Assembly: GCF_000687475.1 (NCBI RefSeq)
Contig: NC_057316.1
Span: forward strand, 6,014,001 to 6,078,000
Direction of reading: 5' to 3'
Length of the DNA stretch: 64,000 bases
Source: Ustilaginoidea virens
Taxonomy: Eukaryota > Ascomycota > Sordariomycetes > Hypocreales > Clavicipitaceae
The notes beneath the pieces are model-generated. The model worked only from the letters and a program-made list of their open reading frames with translations. It did not search any database and was not told where the DNA came from. The position numbers and the translations under genes were made by a program. Below are positions 32,916-45,639 of this stretch, in pieces. Numbering within the stretch: the stretch's first letter is position 1; each line of letters opens with the position of its first letter.

Positions 32916-35900
32916 TCAGACATTAACCGGCCTCTTTACCCACCCTTCCACACGTATAACAGCCTGATTTCGGTCGATAAAGGTCTTAAGGGCTTTATTA
33001 GGCGTTCCCTTAGTCATTACGTCGGCGAGATTATTATTCCCATTAATCCAACGGATCTTATAAATCTCCCGGCGCTCGTATGACTATTATAAGGCCATAA
33101 TATCTATCATAAGCCTCTTTTCCTTAGTAATACCCAGCTTAATAAGGCATTCGTACAGCGAAAACGAATCCATATACACAACCATAAGGATCTTCGGCAA
33201 TCCCAGCCTACTAGTAATCATATTAAGGGTCGTGCCTATTACGTATGCGATATCGACCCTTTACACCATACTATATAGCTCCAAAGCGAGTGCGCTATAT
33301 ATTACCCGCTTGCTCTTTATAGAGCTATAAGTAATGATATTACCGGTCAGCTGGAAGGCATTATCCATAGTATTTACCTTATTCCCTAGCATAATCACGT
33401 AACCAATCTAGGAGCTTAAATCTTTATTGTTGGCAAAGGATCCGTCAACAAATACAAAGATCTTAGCTGTAGTAAGGGCCAAATTGATATACCGTAAGCC
33501 ACGATCCTAGTTATCGCGCTGCCATTAAAGGCGCTTATTCAACCTCGCGATATCCTCAGGGTTAGGCTATTGATATTATGCCGCGATAGATAGGTCGAAA
33601 GACGCCTTAGGCTAGCAGACCGTAGCCATATAAGCACCGCGAGCGCGTTATTCGATATAATTATACTGGGCCGTAGGCGCATTCTTATCGATAGTCGCGA
33701 TCTTCTTACTTTGACCTTTCTAGCGTAATATTATACCGTCAGCATTAGCCGTCAGCACACACCCATTGAATATCAGGGGCACGGTTGGTAATAGCTTCGT
33801 CTTAGGCTTGGCGTTAAAGCCTGCCTTAGTAAGCTCTAATTCTTCCCATTAGAAGAAGGTATCGTCACTTAGGCCAAAGGTATCATCAGTCTGCATACCT
33901 ACGATACCGAAGCATATGCTAGTATCGCTAGTACAGTTAGTATTATCAGTGCGGTCATTACCGACGGATATCAGCAAACAGGGGTTATAGGTTGAAGTAG
34001 TTATGCCCAACTTCTCACGATAGTGCCGGAAGAATATCGCCCACCAGTAGGTACCTACCTCAGCTATTCCGTACAGTAGCTTCACCACTTCTATAATAGT
34101 GTTATTAGGGTATTAGTGGGCTATTTGCTTAGGTAGCTTAGCAATAATCGACCGATTGAGGGTAGTTAATGACTGCACATAGGCCTGCGTAATATCCTAT
34201 ATCCAAAGGAATAGGCCGTGAGAGCGTTATAGTAATAGGGCTAATAATATAAGTAGCCGTTGACTAGCCCGTTAGATTATAGGGGATTAAGTTAATATCA
34301 ATTGCTTTTCATTATTACTATAACCTTATATGATGAGTCGTGATTTCTCATACGGCATATCTATGCCTTTACCTTTGATTTCCCGTATTATACGTAAGTT
34401 GAATAGGCGTTAGGCTCTATATTAACTAATATCAAAAGTGACGAATCTAAACACATTATAGGCCTATAATGCTTTAATCTCTATATAGTCCGACTGCTCA
34501 AAAGGGTCTTTAGGGGTTATAATCTTGCCTTCCCGGCGTAATTGGCTAGCAAGCTGCAGGTCGGCTTACTCTTTAGCAGTCAGGAAAGAGGCATTAATAA
34601 CGATATTAGAAGCGATAGTATTAACAAGAGCCTCTTCTTAGTCCTCATTGATCATAACGTCAGATACTACCTTTACTGGTGATACTAGCCTGATTTAATT
34701 AGGGCCAGTAGCTAGCGATAGATATGTCGCGGCTGCAGGTGTTATCGCGGCTAGAGGTGCGGCTATAGCCGGTATCCTGACTTCTAGCCTGCCGGGGCGG
34801 GCCGGGCCTTCGGTATAGACGGTATCTTCAGCATCGTTAGGGTCGTGGTTATATGGCTTGACGACTATTGACCGGAACTTAACCAGGCCATATGGCATCT
34901 ATACGATATAGGTCTCACCATTAAGGCTGATTAGCCGGTACGGCCTATGCTATCCACCCTTTTCTCTCTATACCTATATATCTGACTATAGGGGTAGTCG
35001 GTAGATAGGCTATATATTCGGGCCGTTCTATTAGGCGAGGGCATCGTGAACTTATCGCTTAGCGAGGCATTTCCTAGCTTTATTAGTGGCCTTTCGTAAT
35101 ATTAAGGCGCATTATGATACTAATAAGCTAGGGGGTAAATCGTCTGTAAGTCGAGGATATACCCCAAAGACTAATAACGTAGGCACTAGACCGTTAGGTC
35201 CAGCGGAATCGTTAACAGCCTTTACAGCAAGCTATAATTTCTGTTCCTTTATTATTAGGTCGCCTACTTCGTTGTCAACAATAGTATAGGCTCGGCATAA
35301 TGGGGCATAATATCTTTCGACTTTGCTAATACTATTATAGGCTTCTATAGGAATTTCATCCACATTAATAGATAGAAGCCGGGCATTATAACGGAATTCG
35401 GCGGAAGCAAAGTTTGGTCCGGCATCGTAGACTATCTAATCCGGTAGGCTAAAGTAGGTATCAATCCAGCATTCCTTAAGGGCATTCCAAACATCATAGG
35501 CCTTCTGCCTTTATAGATCAAGAAATCTAGCTGCCTAAAAGCTTATCGCGGCATCCATAATATACAATACCGGCCGATTATCAATATAAAAGATATCAAC
35601 GATAATCTTATAGTTAAATTGGCTAGTATCGTTATCCTTAAGCGTAAATTTGAATCGGCTAAGTGCCTTTGCATTCATCTGGCATTAATGGCACATATAG
35701 GTGATACTTTCGATAATATTGCGATCAATATCATCATAACCAGCCCGCTAAAGCAATTTAGTAAGCTTGTTAATAGAGGGATGCCCGAATCGACGATAAA
35801 GCTGACGGATTTCCTATAATAAGAGGTGGAAGGCAGCAGTATCTATAGCATTGAGAGTCCACCATAGATGTCCCCATTTCCTAATAATTAGAACCTTAAT

Positions 35901-38837
35901 ATTCCCTTAGATTAACAAGTTATTAAAATTATCAAGCTTCACGCCTATCCTATCCATATCCATAATAGAATATAAGAAGGGGGTACCGCTATTAAGAATA
36001 TAGAAGGGGATATTGCCAAATATTATTAGAACATTCAATATACCGGAAGATATAGCCGAGCCTACACTAAAGTTCACCGTATGCTTTTTATTAGTTATCT
36101 TAATAGTTAGGGTCTTCATCAATCTCATTAGGGCCTTTACTTAACCTAGGCCTGCTGTTAATAGGCCGGAGGCGCTAGTATCCAATAGGATTCCGCAGAA
36201 GGTATAGTCACCATAACATTCTTCTTCTAGAAAGGCAGAATTATAGTCGGGTAAGGGCATTCAGAAGGGGTTAATCTATAGGAAGGCATATCGGCACGAT
36301 TCATCCTATAGGGCTTACAATATCTCAATAGATAAAAAAGGTGATGGTTCTATTTGTATAGGGGCTAAAAAATACTAAGTAGCTATAAATTATGGTGCGA
36401 CAGCATTCTCTATATCCCAATATGTAACCCTTGCCATCATAACTTTAATATCTTCAACAATATCATCAAAATCGGCATCTTCAAGGGCTTAATCGGCGGT
36501 CCTTTTGTATTCCTATAGGAAAACGCGGAATTTCTTATCATTAGGGGCGGTCCAATTAGAGCGGTTCTTCAGCCATCGTACCTTTAATTCTTATTGCTCT
36601 TTAGCAGTATAGTTAGATAACTAACAACCTAATTTATTGCAAACGAAGCATCTTCTTTAACGGGGCCTAGCTAGAAAGGCGCGATTCTATTATTGCCATT
36701 AGGGGGGTCCGTATCGTTGGGGGCATTAATACCGATTATGGGATTGACCATATCTACGATCTATAAATAACGCTATATTATTATTAATATCAGCATCTTC
36801 AATATCCTAATATTGCTGAAGCTGCTATTATTATTAAAGGAATTGATACTATTAAGTTATATAGGTAGTCTCATAGATAGAAAGGGATCGCCGTAGATCA
36901 GCGGCGAGGCCTTCGAATATAGAGGCATGGCGATATATAGCCTGGCTACACTCAGGGGTATCCCTTATAGCATTAAGCACTTACCGATGAAGCTCTATAT
37001 CAGCTATAAAGAGGGGAAAAAGACCACGATATAGGCGCTAAAGTTCCTCTAGTAGGATGTTAAGGCATTCTAGCTTTAACTTATCAGAATATTTCGCAAT
37101 AGTTGATTAAAGCATTATTCTATTTCAACGGTACAAATAGAATTGCTCTATACTCTCATTTTCGAAATAGCTCTTAACTTTGCGGACCATATCATCAAAA
37201 GTAAGGATATCACGAATGCATTCGATATTATCAAAGTAATACATCTCAATATCGCCGATTAGCATAATTTAAAAGGCTTTTATAAGTGCATAATCGGGCA
37301 ATCCTAGAAGGCGGCACTTACTCTTAAAGGATACTACCTTTAGTATAAAAAAATTATCTATTTTACCGCTATATCTATCTTCTATACGATAGCTGCGTAA
37401 GAGGTCAGATATCTTCTTCGAAATATCATCAAACCCGGCCTCTATATAGGCTCTTCGGGTATAATCTTCTTAGTGGTATTCTAAAGGGTATTCCGGAACG
37501 GCTTATCGGTAGCCTTACGGTAGGCTGGCGGGATCTCTAGCTAGGTTATCCCATAACCCGGGTCGGTCTAGGTTTACCGGTCCTCCTGTCAAAACGGTCC
37601 ATTCATTAGCCTAGGTAGGCCGATAGTACCAGGAGGGGTCCGGTGCCATGCCTATCTTTAGCATTATAGGCATTTAAGCCGGTGGTTAAGGCATTTATAC
37701 CTATAGGTTGTGGCTACAATACCATAATTCGTAATATCTAGTATCAGGGGCAGCTATTTTATTAATATTAGGGGCTTGCCCTATGCCGCTAGTAACGGCA
37801 TATCGGGGAATATTGATATTAGTAGCTTAGAGGGTATCGCCAGCAACTTCGAGGGTACTGCTATTAGCACTCTCTATTAATTAAAGCATATCATCGGGGC
37901 CTATAATCTGACCTCTAGTCCTTATAGGCATACTATAATTCCGAGGGGCATTAGGATAGCCGCCTCGGCTAGCTCGGCTAGGGGTATAACCCCTAGGGTG
38001 TAGTATTTAGTCGGTCGGGCTATAGTCATCGTCCGTTGTGTGCTATTATTGCTATCGGGAGCTTTCCCCTATCTCAAATAGCGGCCTATTGTAAATAGGC
38101 GCTTTCCCTTTCTATTATAGCGGCCGGCCCCTTTCTTCTTCGGTATTAGTAGGAATAGGGGCTTTCTTTAACGTAGATGGAGGGATAAGGGGTTGTTATG
38201 CCGTTAGTATTGCAAAGTCCCTAGGGGTCGAAAGGGCTTATAAAGGTCTTCGCGAGGGTAATTACGGGGGTATTTATAAGGGTATTTATAACGGTATCTA
38301 TAAGGGTATTCGAATAATTATAGTAGGAAGTGAATTCCTTAAGCTTATAATAGAGGGGGCATCCTGGTTCATTTACATCTCCCGTTCGGTATAGGCAGTA
38401 GGGACTGATTATTCCCTATCTAGGTTTAACCGGGATATAAAGGTCTTACATACAAGTTAGAGGTCTATTTCTTCTTAAGGCCATTTAGGCATATGCTCTT
38501 ATTGTATGCAATAAAGAAGGGTCCTAATTATTAATAATCCTATACTTCCAATATATACCCCACGTTCCCATAGGGTTATTCGGAATTCCCATAGGAGCCG
38601 TTTATTAATACGGCTGAATAGCTCCTCAGTCTACTTATCACAATCCTCATAGAATTATTCCTATAGATCATCATCCTTCTCATCGCCTATTGTATAACTA
38701 TTAATAAGGTAGGCGATACGATTGTATAACTGTTCGTCCGTAGCATTTATAGGGTCAACTTAGTCTATCGAATCGATCCAGTCTTTTGTGATAATCTTAG
38801 CGAAAGGGTTAAGCTTTTCCGGTAGTAGTGCCTCCAT
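32916..38837 (-). pseudogene. Copia-3b gag-pol polyprotein
   Basis: ATG at 38837 (MEALLPEKLNPF) to TGA at 32916-32918: 1974 codons, one frame, many TAA/TAG stops. Gag with a zinc-knuckle-like CxxC..C..H near 36640-36660. Protease near 36170-36210 (DTSASGLLTAG-type site where sister copies have DTGAS). Integrase with RFGHPSI near 35760 and CxxC, then the core near 35560-35350. RT has a LLYGIAEVGTYWWAI block (34020-34088) and the active site QTDD with both Asp codons intact (33882-33887). RNase H lies near 33050-33400. The QTDD box and the LYGIAEAG block are typical of a fungal Copia lineage distinct from Copia-1/2. The 3' untranslated part at 32613-32915 holds no gene. Confidence 0.9.
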
Positions 38838-39412
38838 TGTGATGTTGATAGGAGTAGGTGTATATAGCAGAGAGAAAGGGAGCATTTAGCATAGGTATTA
38901 GAAGGAAGTAATTAATAAAAAGAAGGTAGAAGGAAGGAAGCAATTAATAAAAAGAAGGTTATAAGTAGTAAAAAAAGGAAAGAAGGAAAGAAGTAATAAT
39001 CAGGCAGGATATTATAGGCATTCCGATTGCTTATTTGACTATATATCGGTAAATAGGTTCTTTACCGTTATAAGGCTCTAAGTCGCTTGCGTAAGAACCT
39101 GCATTTATATGCCTACTAATAGTATCACGATAAATTTAGCGTTCCATAGTTCCCGGCACAACCAAAGATATCGTGATATTTAGCGATCGTTACTGACTGA
39201 CACAATTAATCAGTGTAATATTGGCGATTATTCCTCGTGATAGACGAGTAGGGAAGGTTAGACACAATCAATTTATCCCTTGGTCCGTAACATATAAGCC
39301 GTTTCGACTGAATTAGGCTAAATCACGTTCCTTATTAGCACGATCTTTTTAAATCGCCTCTTCTTACTGTTCCTAGCTAATCTATGAAGTGAACTTCAAC
39401 TTCACTGATCAG
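38838..39412 (-). other. Copia-3b leader
   Basis: 575 bp between LTR and gag, collinear with 30901-31387 and 49184-49675. The purine-rich ggaagg/aaagaagg run at 38930-38995 corresponds to the pyrimidine run of the plus-strand copies. No gene seen. Confidence 0.6.
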
Positions 39413-39753
39413 TATTAGTTTCACCAAAGGGTACCCAGTTGTACGTAGGGTTGCGCGCATGGTATTAAGTACCGTAAAGTCACCGGTCAAAGGTATAATT
39501 ACTTCTTTGATTATAACTATAACTAACTAAGAGGAAAGAAAGGAAGCAAAAGAGTAATTACACGATGTGGCCTTTTTGTGCGTGCCGTAGTCACGTGCAT
39601 CGGCGCGGTCGGGCCGGACTGCCCGCATGCCCTACCGGGCTCAGGGGCACAGGGGCAAAAGGGGCAAAAGTGGCCACATCGTGCGCAACGGGTGTGCGCG
39701 GCACATCCGTCGCAATGTGCCCAATTGGGCACCTTGCGACAGCGATTCCGACA
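39413..39753 (-). repeat. Copia-3b 5' LTR (341 bp)
   Basis: Partner of 32272-32612, followed by agcta (39754-39758). In minus orientation it ends into ctgatcagtgaag, the presumed primer-binding region. Confidence 0.94.
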
Positions 39754-39758
39754 AGCTA

Positions 39759-42700
39759 AGGCGGCTATCTTAATGCCCCTCGGAATCATAGTATGCCTAT
39801 AAGGACTAGAGGTTAGGTTATAGGCCCTAATGATATACTTCAATCAATAGAGAGCGCCGACGGCAATACCCTCGAAGTTACTAGCAATACCATCTAAGCC
39901 ACCAATATCAATATTCCCTAATATACCGCTACCAGCGGCACTAGGCAAGCCCCTAATATTAATAAAACAGCTGCCCCTAATGCCAGATATCACGAATCAT
40001 AGTATCGCAGCCATAACCCATAGGCCCGGATGCCTTAACCACCGGCTCTAATGCCTCACCCGATAATGCCAAAAATAGGCACGGTATTAGACCCCTCCCG
40101 GTACTATCGGCCTACCTAGGCCGATAAACAGACCGTCTTAACGGGAGGACTAGTAAACCTAGACCGACCCGGGTTATAGGATAACCCAGCCAGAGATCCC
40201 GCTAGCCTACCGTAAGGCTACCGATAAGCCGCTCTAGAATACCCTCTAGAATACCACTAAGAAGATCGTACCTAAAGAGCCTATATAGAGGCCGGGTTTA
40301 ACGATATTTCGAAGAAGATATCTGACCTCTTATATAGCTATTATACAGAGGATAGATATAGCGGCAAAATAGATAACTTCTTTATACTAAAGGTAGTACC
40401 CTTTAAGAGTAAATACCGCCTTTTAGGATTACCCGATTATATACTCATAAGAGCCTTTTAAATCATACTAATCGGCGATGCTGAGACGTATTACTTTGAT
40501 AATATCGAATGCATTTATAATACCCTCACTTTTAACGATATAGTCCATAAAGTTAAAAGCTATTTCGAGAATGAGAGCATAGAGTAATTCTATTTGCACT
40601 ATTGGAATAAAACAACGCTCCAATCAACTATTGCGAAATATCCCAATAAATCAAAGCTAGAATGCCTTAATATCCTACTAGAGGAACTTCAGCGCCTATA
40701 TCGTGGTCTTTTTCCCCCCTTTATAGCTGATATAGAGCTTTATCAGCAAATACTCAACGCTATAAGGGATACCCCTAAGTATAGCCAGGCCTTATATCGT
40801 TATACCCCTATATTCGAAGGCCTCGCCGCTGACCTATAGCGATCCCTTTCTATCTACGAGACTACCTATATAACTCAATAGCATTATTTCCTTTAATAGC
40901 AGCCCTAATAATATCAGGATATCGAAGATATTAATAGTAATATAGCGTTATTCACAGATCGTAGATACGGCCAATCTCACAACCGGTATTAATGCCCCTA
41001 ACGATACGGACCCCCTTAATAGCAATAATAAAATCGCGCCTTTCTAGCTAGGCCTTATCAAAAAAGATACTTCGTTTGCAATAAATTAGGATATTAATTA
41101 TCTAACCATACTACCTAAGAATAATAAGAATTAAAGGCATAATAGCTGAAGAACCGTTCTAACTATACCGCCCCTAATGACAGGAAATTCCGTATTTTCC
41201 TATAGGAATACAAAGGGACTGCCGACTAAAGCCACCTTAAAGATGCCGATTTTGATAATATCGTTGAAGATATTGAAGTCATAATGGCAGGGGTCATATA
41301 TTGGGATATAGAGGATACTATCGCACTACAAATTACAGCCACTTAGTATTTCCAAGCCCCCCTGCAAACAGAGCCATTACCAATTGAGATATTGTAAGCC
41401 TTATAAGATAAATCATGCCGATATGCCTTCCTATAGATTAACCCTTTCCGAATGCCCTTATTAGACTGTAATTCTGCCTTCTTAGAAGAAGAACGGTATA
41501 GTAACTATACCTTCCGCAAAATCTTACTAAATACCGGCGCCTCCGGCCTATTAATAGCAGGCCTAAGTTAAGTAAAGGCCCTAATAAGATTAATAAAGAC
41601 CCTAACTATCGAGACGACTGATAAAAAGTATACGGTGAATTTTAGCATAAGCTCTACTATATCTTCCGGTATACTAAATATCCCTACGATATTTAGGAAT
41701 ATCCCCTTCTACGTCCTTAATAGCGGCACCCCCTTCCTATATTCTATTATAGATATAGATAGGATAGGCGTGAAGCTTAATAATATTAATAACCTATTAA
41801 TCCAAAGGGATATTAAGGTTCCAATTATCAGAAAATAGGGACATCCATAGTGGACTCTCAATGCTATAGATACTATAGCCTTCTATCTATCGTCATAGGA
41901 AATCCGTCAGCTATATCATCGATTTAAGCACCCCTCTATCAATAGGCTTACCAAATTGCTTTAATAGGCTGGTTATAATGATATTAACCGCAATATCATC
42001 GAGAGTATCACCCATATATGCTACTAATGCCAGATAAACGCAAAGGCACCCAGCCGATTTAAATTCACACTAAAGGATAACCGCTAATTTAACTATAAGA
42101 TAATCGTAGATATCCTTTATATTAACAATCGGCCGGTATTATATATTATGGATGCCGTAATAAGCTTCTAAGCGGCTAGGTTCCTTAACCTATAAAAATA
42201 AAAAGCCTGAGACGTTTAGAATGCCCTTAAGGAATGCTAGATTGATATTTACCTTAGCCCACTAGATTAGATAGTCTACGATGCCAGACCAAATTTTACT
42301 TCTGCCAAATTCCGCTATAATGCCTAACTTCTCTCTATTAATATAAATGAAATCCCTATGGAAGCCTATAATAGTATTAGTAAAATCGAAAGATACTACG
42401 CCCTATTACGCCGAGCCTATACCATTATTGACAACGAAGTAGGCGACCTAATGATAAAGGAACAGAAATTATAGCTCGCTATAAAAGCTATTAACGATTC
42501 CGCTAGACCTAACGGTCTAGTGCCTATATTATTAGTCTTTAGAGCGTATTCTCGATTTATAGATAACTCACCGCCTAGCCTATCAGTATTATAATGCGCC
42601 TTAACGTTACAAAAGGCTACTAATGAAGCTAGAAAATGCCTCGCTAGATACTAGGTTCGCGATGCCCTCGCCTAACAGAACGGCCTAGATATATAGCCTA

Positions 42701-44811
42701 TCCACCGACTACCCCTATAGTCTGATGTATAGGTATAGAGAGAAAAGGGTGGATAGTATAGGCTATACCGGCTACTTAGCCTCGATGGTGAGACCTATAT
42801 TATGCAAATGCCTTATAGCCCTATTAAGTTCCGGTTAACGGTCGTTAAGCCCTATAATTATGACCTTAATAATGATCCTACTGCCGATGATCCCGAAGAT
42901 ATTATCTATGCCGAAGGCCCGGCCCGCCCTAGCAGGCTAGAAGTCAGGATACCGGCTGCAGCCGCACCTGCAGCCGCGACATATCCATCGCTAGCTACTG
43001 GCCCTGATTAAGTCAGGCCAGTATTACTAGTAAGGGTAGTATCTGATGTTATAATTAATAAGGACTAAGAAGAGGCTCTCGTTAATGCTATCGCTTTTAA
43101 TACCGTTATTAACGTCTCTTTCCTAACCGCGAAAAAGTAAGCCGACCTACAGCTTGCTAGCTAATTATACCGGGAAGGGAAGATTACAACCCCTAGAGCC
43201 CCTTTCGAATAGTCTAACCGTATAAAGATAGAAGCGTTATAGGCCCGCGATATATTCCGATTCGTTACCTTTAATATCGGTTAATATAAAGCCTAACGCC
43301 TATTTAACTCACATATAGTACGAGAAATTAAAGGCAAAGGCATAGATACCCTATATAAGAAGTCTAGGCTTATTATATAGGGTTATAATGATAACGAAAA
43401 GCGATTGATATTGACTCAATCCCCTACAATTCAACGGGCGAGTTAACGGCTACTAATATTAATAGCCCTATCACTATAATAATCTTACGGCCTCTTCCTT
43501 TAGATATAGGATATTATACAGGCTTATATATAGTTATTAACTACCCTTAATAGATCGATTATCGCTAAGCTACTTAAGCAGATAGCGCATTAATACCCTA
43601 ATAATACTATTATAGAAGTGGTGAAGCCACTATACAGAATAGCTGAGGCAGGCACCCACTAGTAGGCGATATACTTCCGGCACTATCGTGAGAAATTGGG
43701 CATGACTATATTAACCTATAACCCCTATTTGCTGATATCCGCCGGTAATAACGATACTGATTGTACTAGCAATACTGACCGTACTGACGTTCCTAACCGC
43801 GATACTACTATATACTTCGGTATCGTGGGTATACAGACTGATGATACCCTCGGACTTAGTAACGATACCTTTTTCTAATAGGAGGAATTAGAGCTTACTA
43901 AGGCAGGCTTTAATGCTAAGCCTAAAACGAGGCTATCGCCAACCGTGCCCTTAATATTCAACGGATGCATACTAACGGCTCATAATAATAGTATGACTTT
44001 ATGCTAAAAAGGGTAAAATAAGAAGATTACGACTATCGATAAAAATGCGCCTATAGCCTAGCATAATTACGTCGAATAACGCGCTCGTAGCGCTTATATG
44101 GCTATAGTCTGCTAGCCTGAGGCCTCTTTTGACCTATCTATCGCAGCATAATAATAGCAACCTGATTATGATAATATCGCGAGGTTGAATAAGCGCCTTT
44201 AATGGCAGCGCGATAACTAGGATCGTGGCTTACGGTATATCAATCTGGCCCTTACTATAGCTAAACTCTTTATATTTATTGATAGATCTTTTGCCAATAA
44301 TAAAGATTTAAGCTCCTAGATTGGTTACGTAATTATACTAGGGAACGAGGTAGATATAGCGGATAATGCCTTCAACCTGATAGGTAATATTATTACTTAT
44401 AGCTCTATAAAGAGTAAGCGTATAATACATAGCGCACTCGCTTCGGAGCTATATAGTATAGTATAAGGGGTCGATATCGTATATACGATAGGCACGACCC
44501 TCAATATGATTACCAGCAGGCTGGAACTACTAAAGATTCCTACGGTGGTATGCATAAATTCTTTTTCGTTATACGAATGCCTTATTAAGCTAGGCACTAC
44601 GAAAGAGAAGAGGCTTATAATAGATATTATGGCCTTACGATAGTCATATAAGCGCCGGGAAATCTATAAGATTCGCTAGATCAATAGGAACGATAACCTT
44701 ACTAATATAATAACTAAGGGAATACCTAATAAAGCCCTTAAGACCTTTATCGACTAAAATAGGGCTATTATATATATGGAAGGGTGGGTAAAGAGGCCAG
44801 TTAATGTCTGA
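39759..44811 (+). pseudogene. Copia-3a gag end and pol: protease, integrase, RT, RNase H
   Basis: Continues 31388-32271 in frame. Order: Gag C-terminus with a zinc-knuckle remnant (FVCNK near 41080; sister motifs suggest CxxC lost by Cys to Tyr); protease with NTGASGLL near 41530 (Asp to Asn); integrase with YHRFKHPS near 41915, CYQC near 42020, and core D-D-E through YDARPNF (near 42280) and KIERYYA (near 42385); a spacer rich in Ala/Pro (about 42930-43010); RT with LLYRIAEAG-type block near 43640 and intact QTDD (43834-43845); RNase H with IDRSFANN, SALASELY and NSFSLYECL (one Asp to Asn). Stop TGA at 44809-44811. Open stretches of 60-81 codons remain. The 3' untranslated part 44812-45090 holds no gene. 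Confidence 0.9.
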
Positions 44812-45048
44812 CTGCATTTAGAAGGTATTAGTGATGTTATGGGTAGCAAGTGTGTGGATTTTCCTATGTTTAATATTGTGTGCAATATTGCCCCTTTTCT
44901 GCCCCTTTGTTTTAGCTGCGATATTCAATATACCGGCTGTACGGTATAAGCCTATATAAGCAGGCCGTACGGCGCGATGGCGTTATCGGCGGCATAACCT
45001 GCCGAGACCGCGCCGCATTTTTCTTTCTATATATGCGCCTTATATCCT

Positions 45049-45103
45049 AGCGATTCCGATGTTTGCTTCTATAAAAAGAGAAGCTGCTAGTATTGGAATC
45101 GCT
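45049..45103 (+). other. Nested hairpin at the internal/3' LTR junction of Copia-3a
   Basis: Outer arms agcgattccga (45049-45059) and ttggaatcgct (45093-45103); inner arms gcttct (45065-45070) and agaagc (45079-45084) around ataaaaag. It spans the LTR start at 45091. Confidence 0.7.
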
Positions 45104-45431
45104 GTCGCAAGGTGCCCAATTGGGCACCAATTGGGCACATCGCGACGAATATGCCGCGCACACCCATTACGCACGATATGGCCACTTTTGCCCCTATGCC
45201 CCTGAGCCCGGTAGGGCACGCAGGCAGTCCGGCCCGACCGCGCCGAAGCACGTGACTACGGCACACACAAAAAGGCCATATCATATAATTACTCTTTTGC
45301 TTCCTTTCTTTCCTCTTAGTTAGTCAGTTATAATCAAAGAAGTAATCATACCTTTGACCGGTGACCTCACGGTACTTGATACCACGCGCGCAACCCTACG
45401 TACAACTGGGTACCCCTTGATGCAACCAACA
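45091..45431 (+). repeat. Copia-3a 3' LTR (341 bp)
   Basis: Partner of 30560-30900, with the same ccaattgggca tandem. Followed by ataat (45432-45436). Confidence 0.94.
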
Positions 45432-45532
45432 ATAATAGGCCTAATTAGGTCTCAAAATAGGGTCTATTAGACTAATAAATAATACTAAACGCCTACTACT
45501 ATAAGCAAAATATAAAATAATAAAAACACTTT

Positions 45533-45549
45533 AAAAAAAAAAAAAAAAA
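45533..45549 (+). other. Run of 17 adenines in Gypsy C
   Basis: An unbroken A17 shortly after the end of the pol frame and before the antisense frame. Such a run is unlike the rest of the window. On the minus strand it is T17 downstream of the antisense frame, so it is not that frame's poly(A) tail. Confidence 0.8.
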
Positions 45550-45639
45550 TACAATAAACCAAACTAAGGCTAATATAGGCTTACCCCCCTCTTAAGGCTA
45601 TTCTTTATCTCCTTAAGCCTTCTCCTATCCCTACGATAG

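Larger units (their letters stand above)
32272..39753 (-). mobile_element. Copia-3b: full-length element inside Copia-3a
   Basis: Complete element of 7482 bp, minus orientation, 341-bp LTRs and TSD agcta. It is inserted in gag of a copy of its own family in the opposite orientation, making a large inverted repeat. Confidence 0.96.
30560..45431 (+). mobile_element. Copia-3a, interrupted by Copia-3b
   Basis: Copia element of a different lineage from Copia-1/2, plus orientation, 341-bp LTRs and TSD ataat. Copia-3b (32272-39753) is inserted in its gag in the opposite orientation. Without that insert the element is about 7.4 kb. It sits at the end of Gypsy C pol. Confidence 0.95.

Noticed and set aside
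39523..39843. Open frames of 64-106 codons in Copia-3 LTRs (also near 30559, 32382, 45087, 48838, 54395, 61401, 63157)
   Set aside because: They recur in every LTR on both strands because the LTR centre is GC-rich and stop-poor. They cross LTR boundaries and have no start or function in common.
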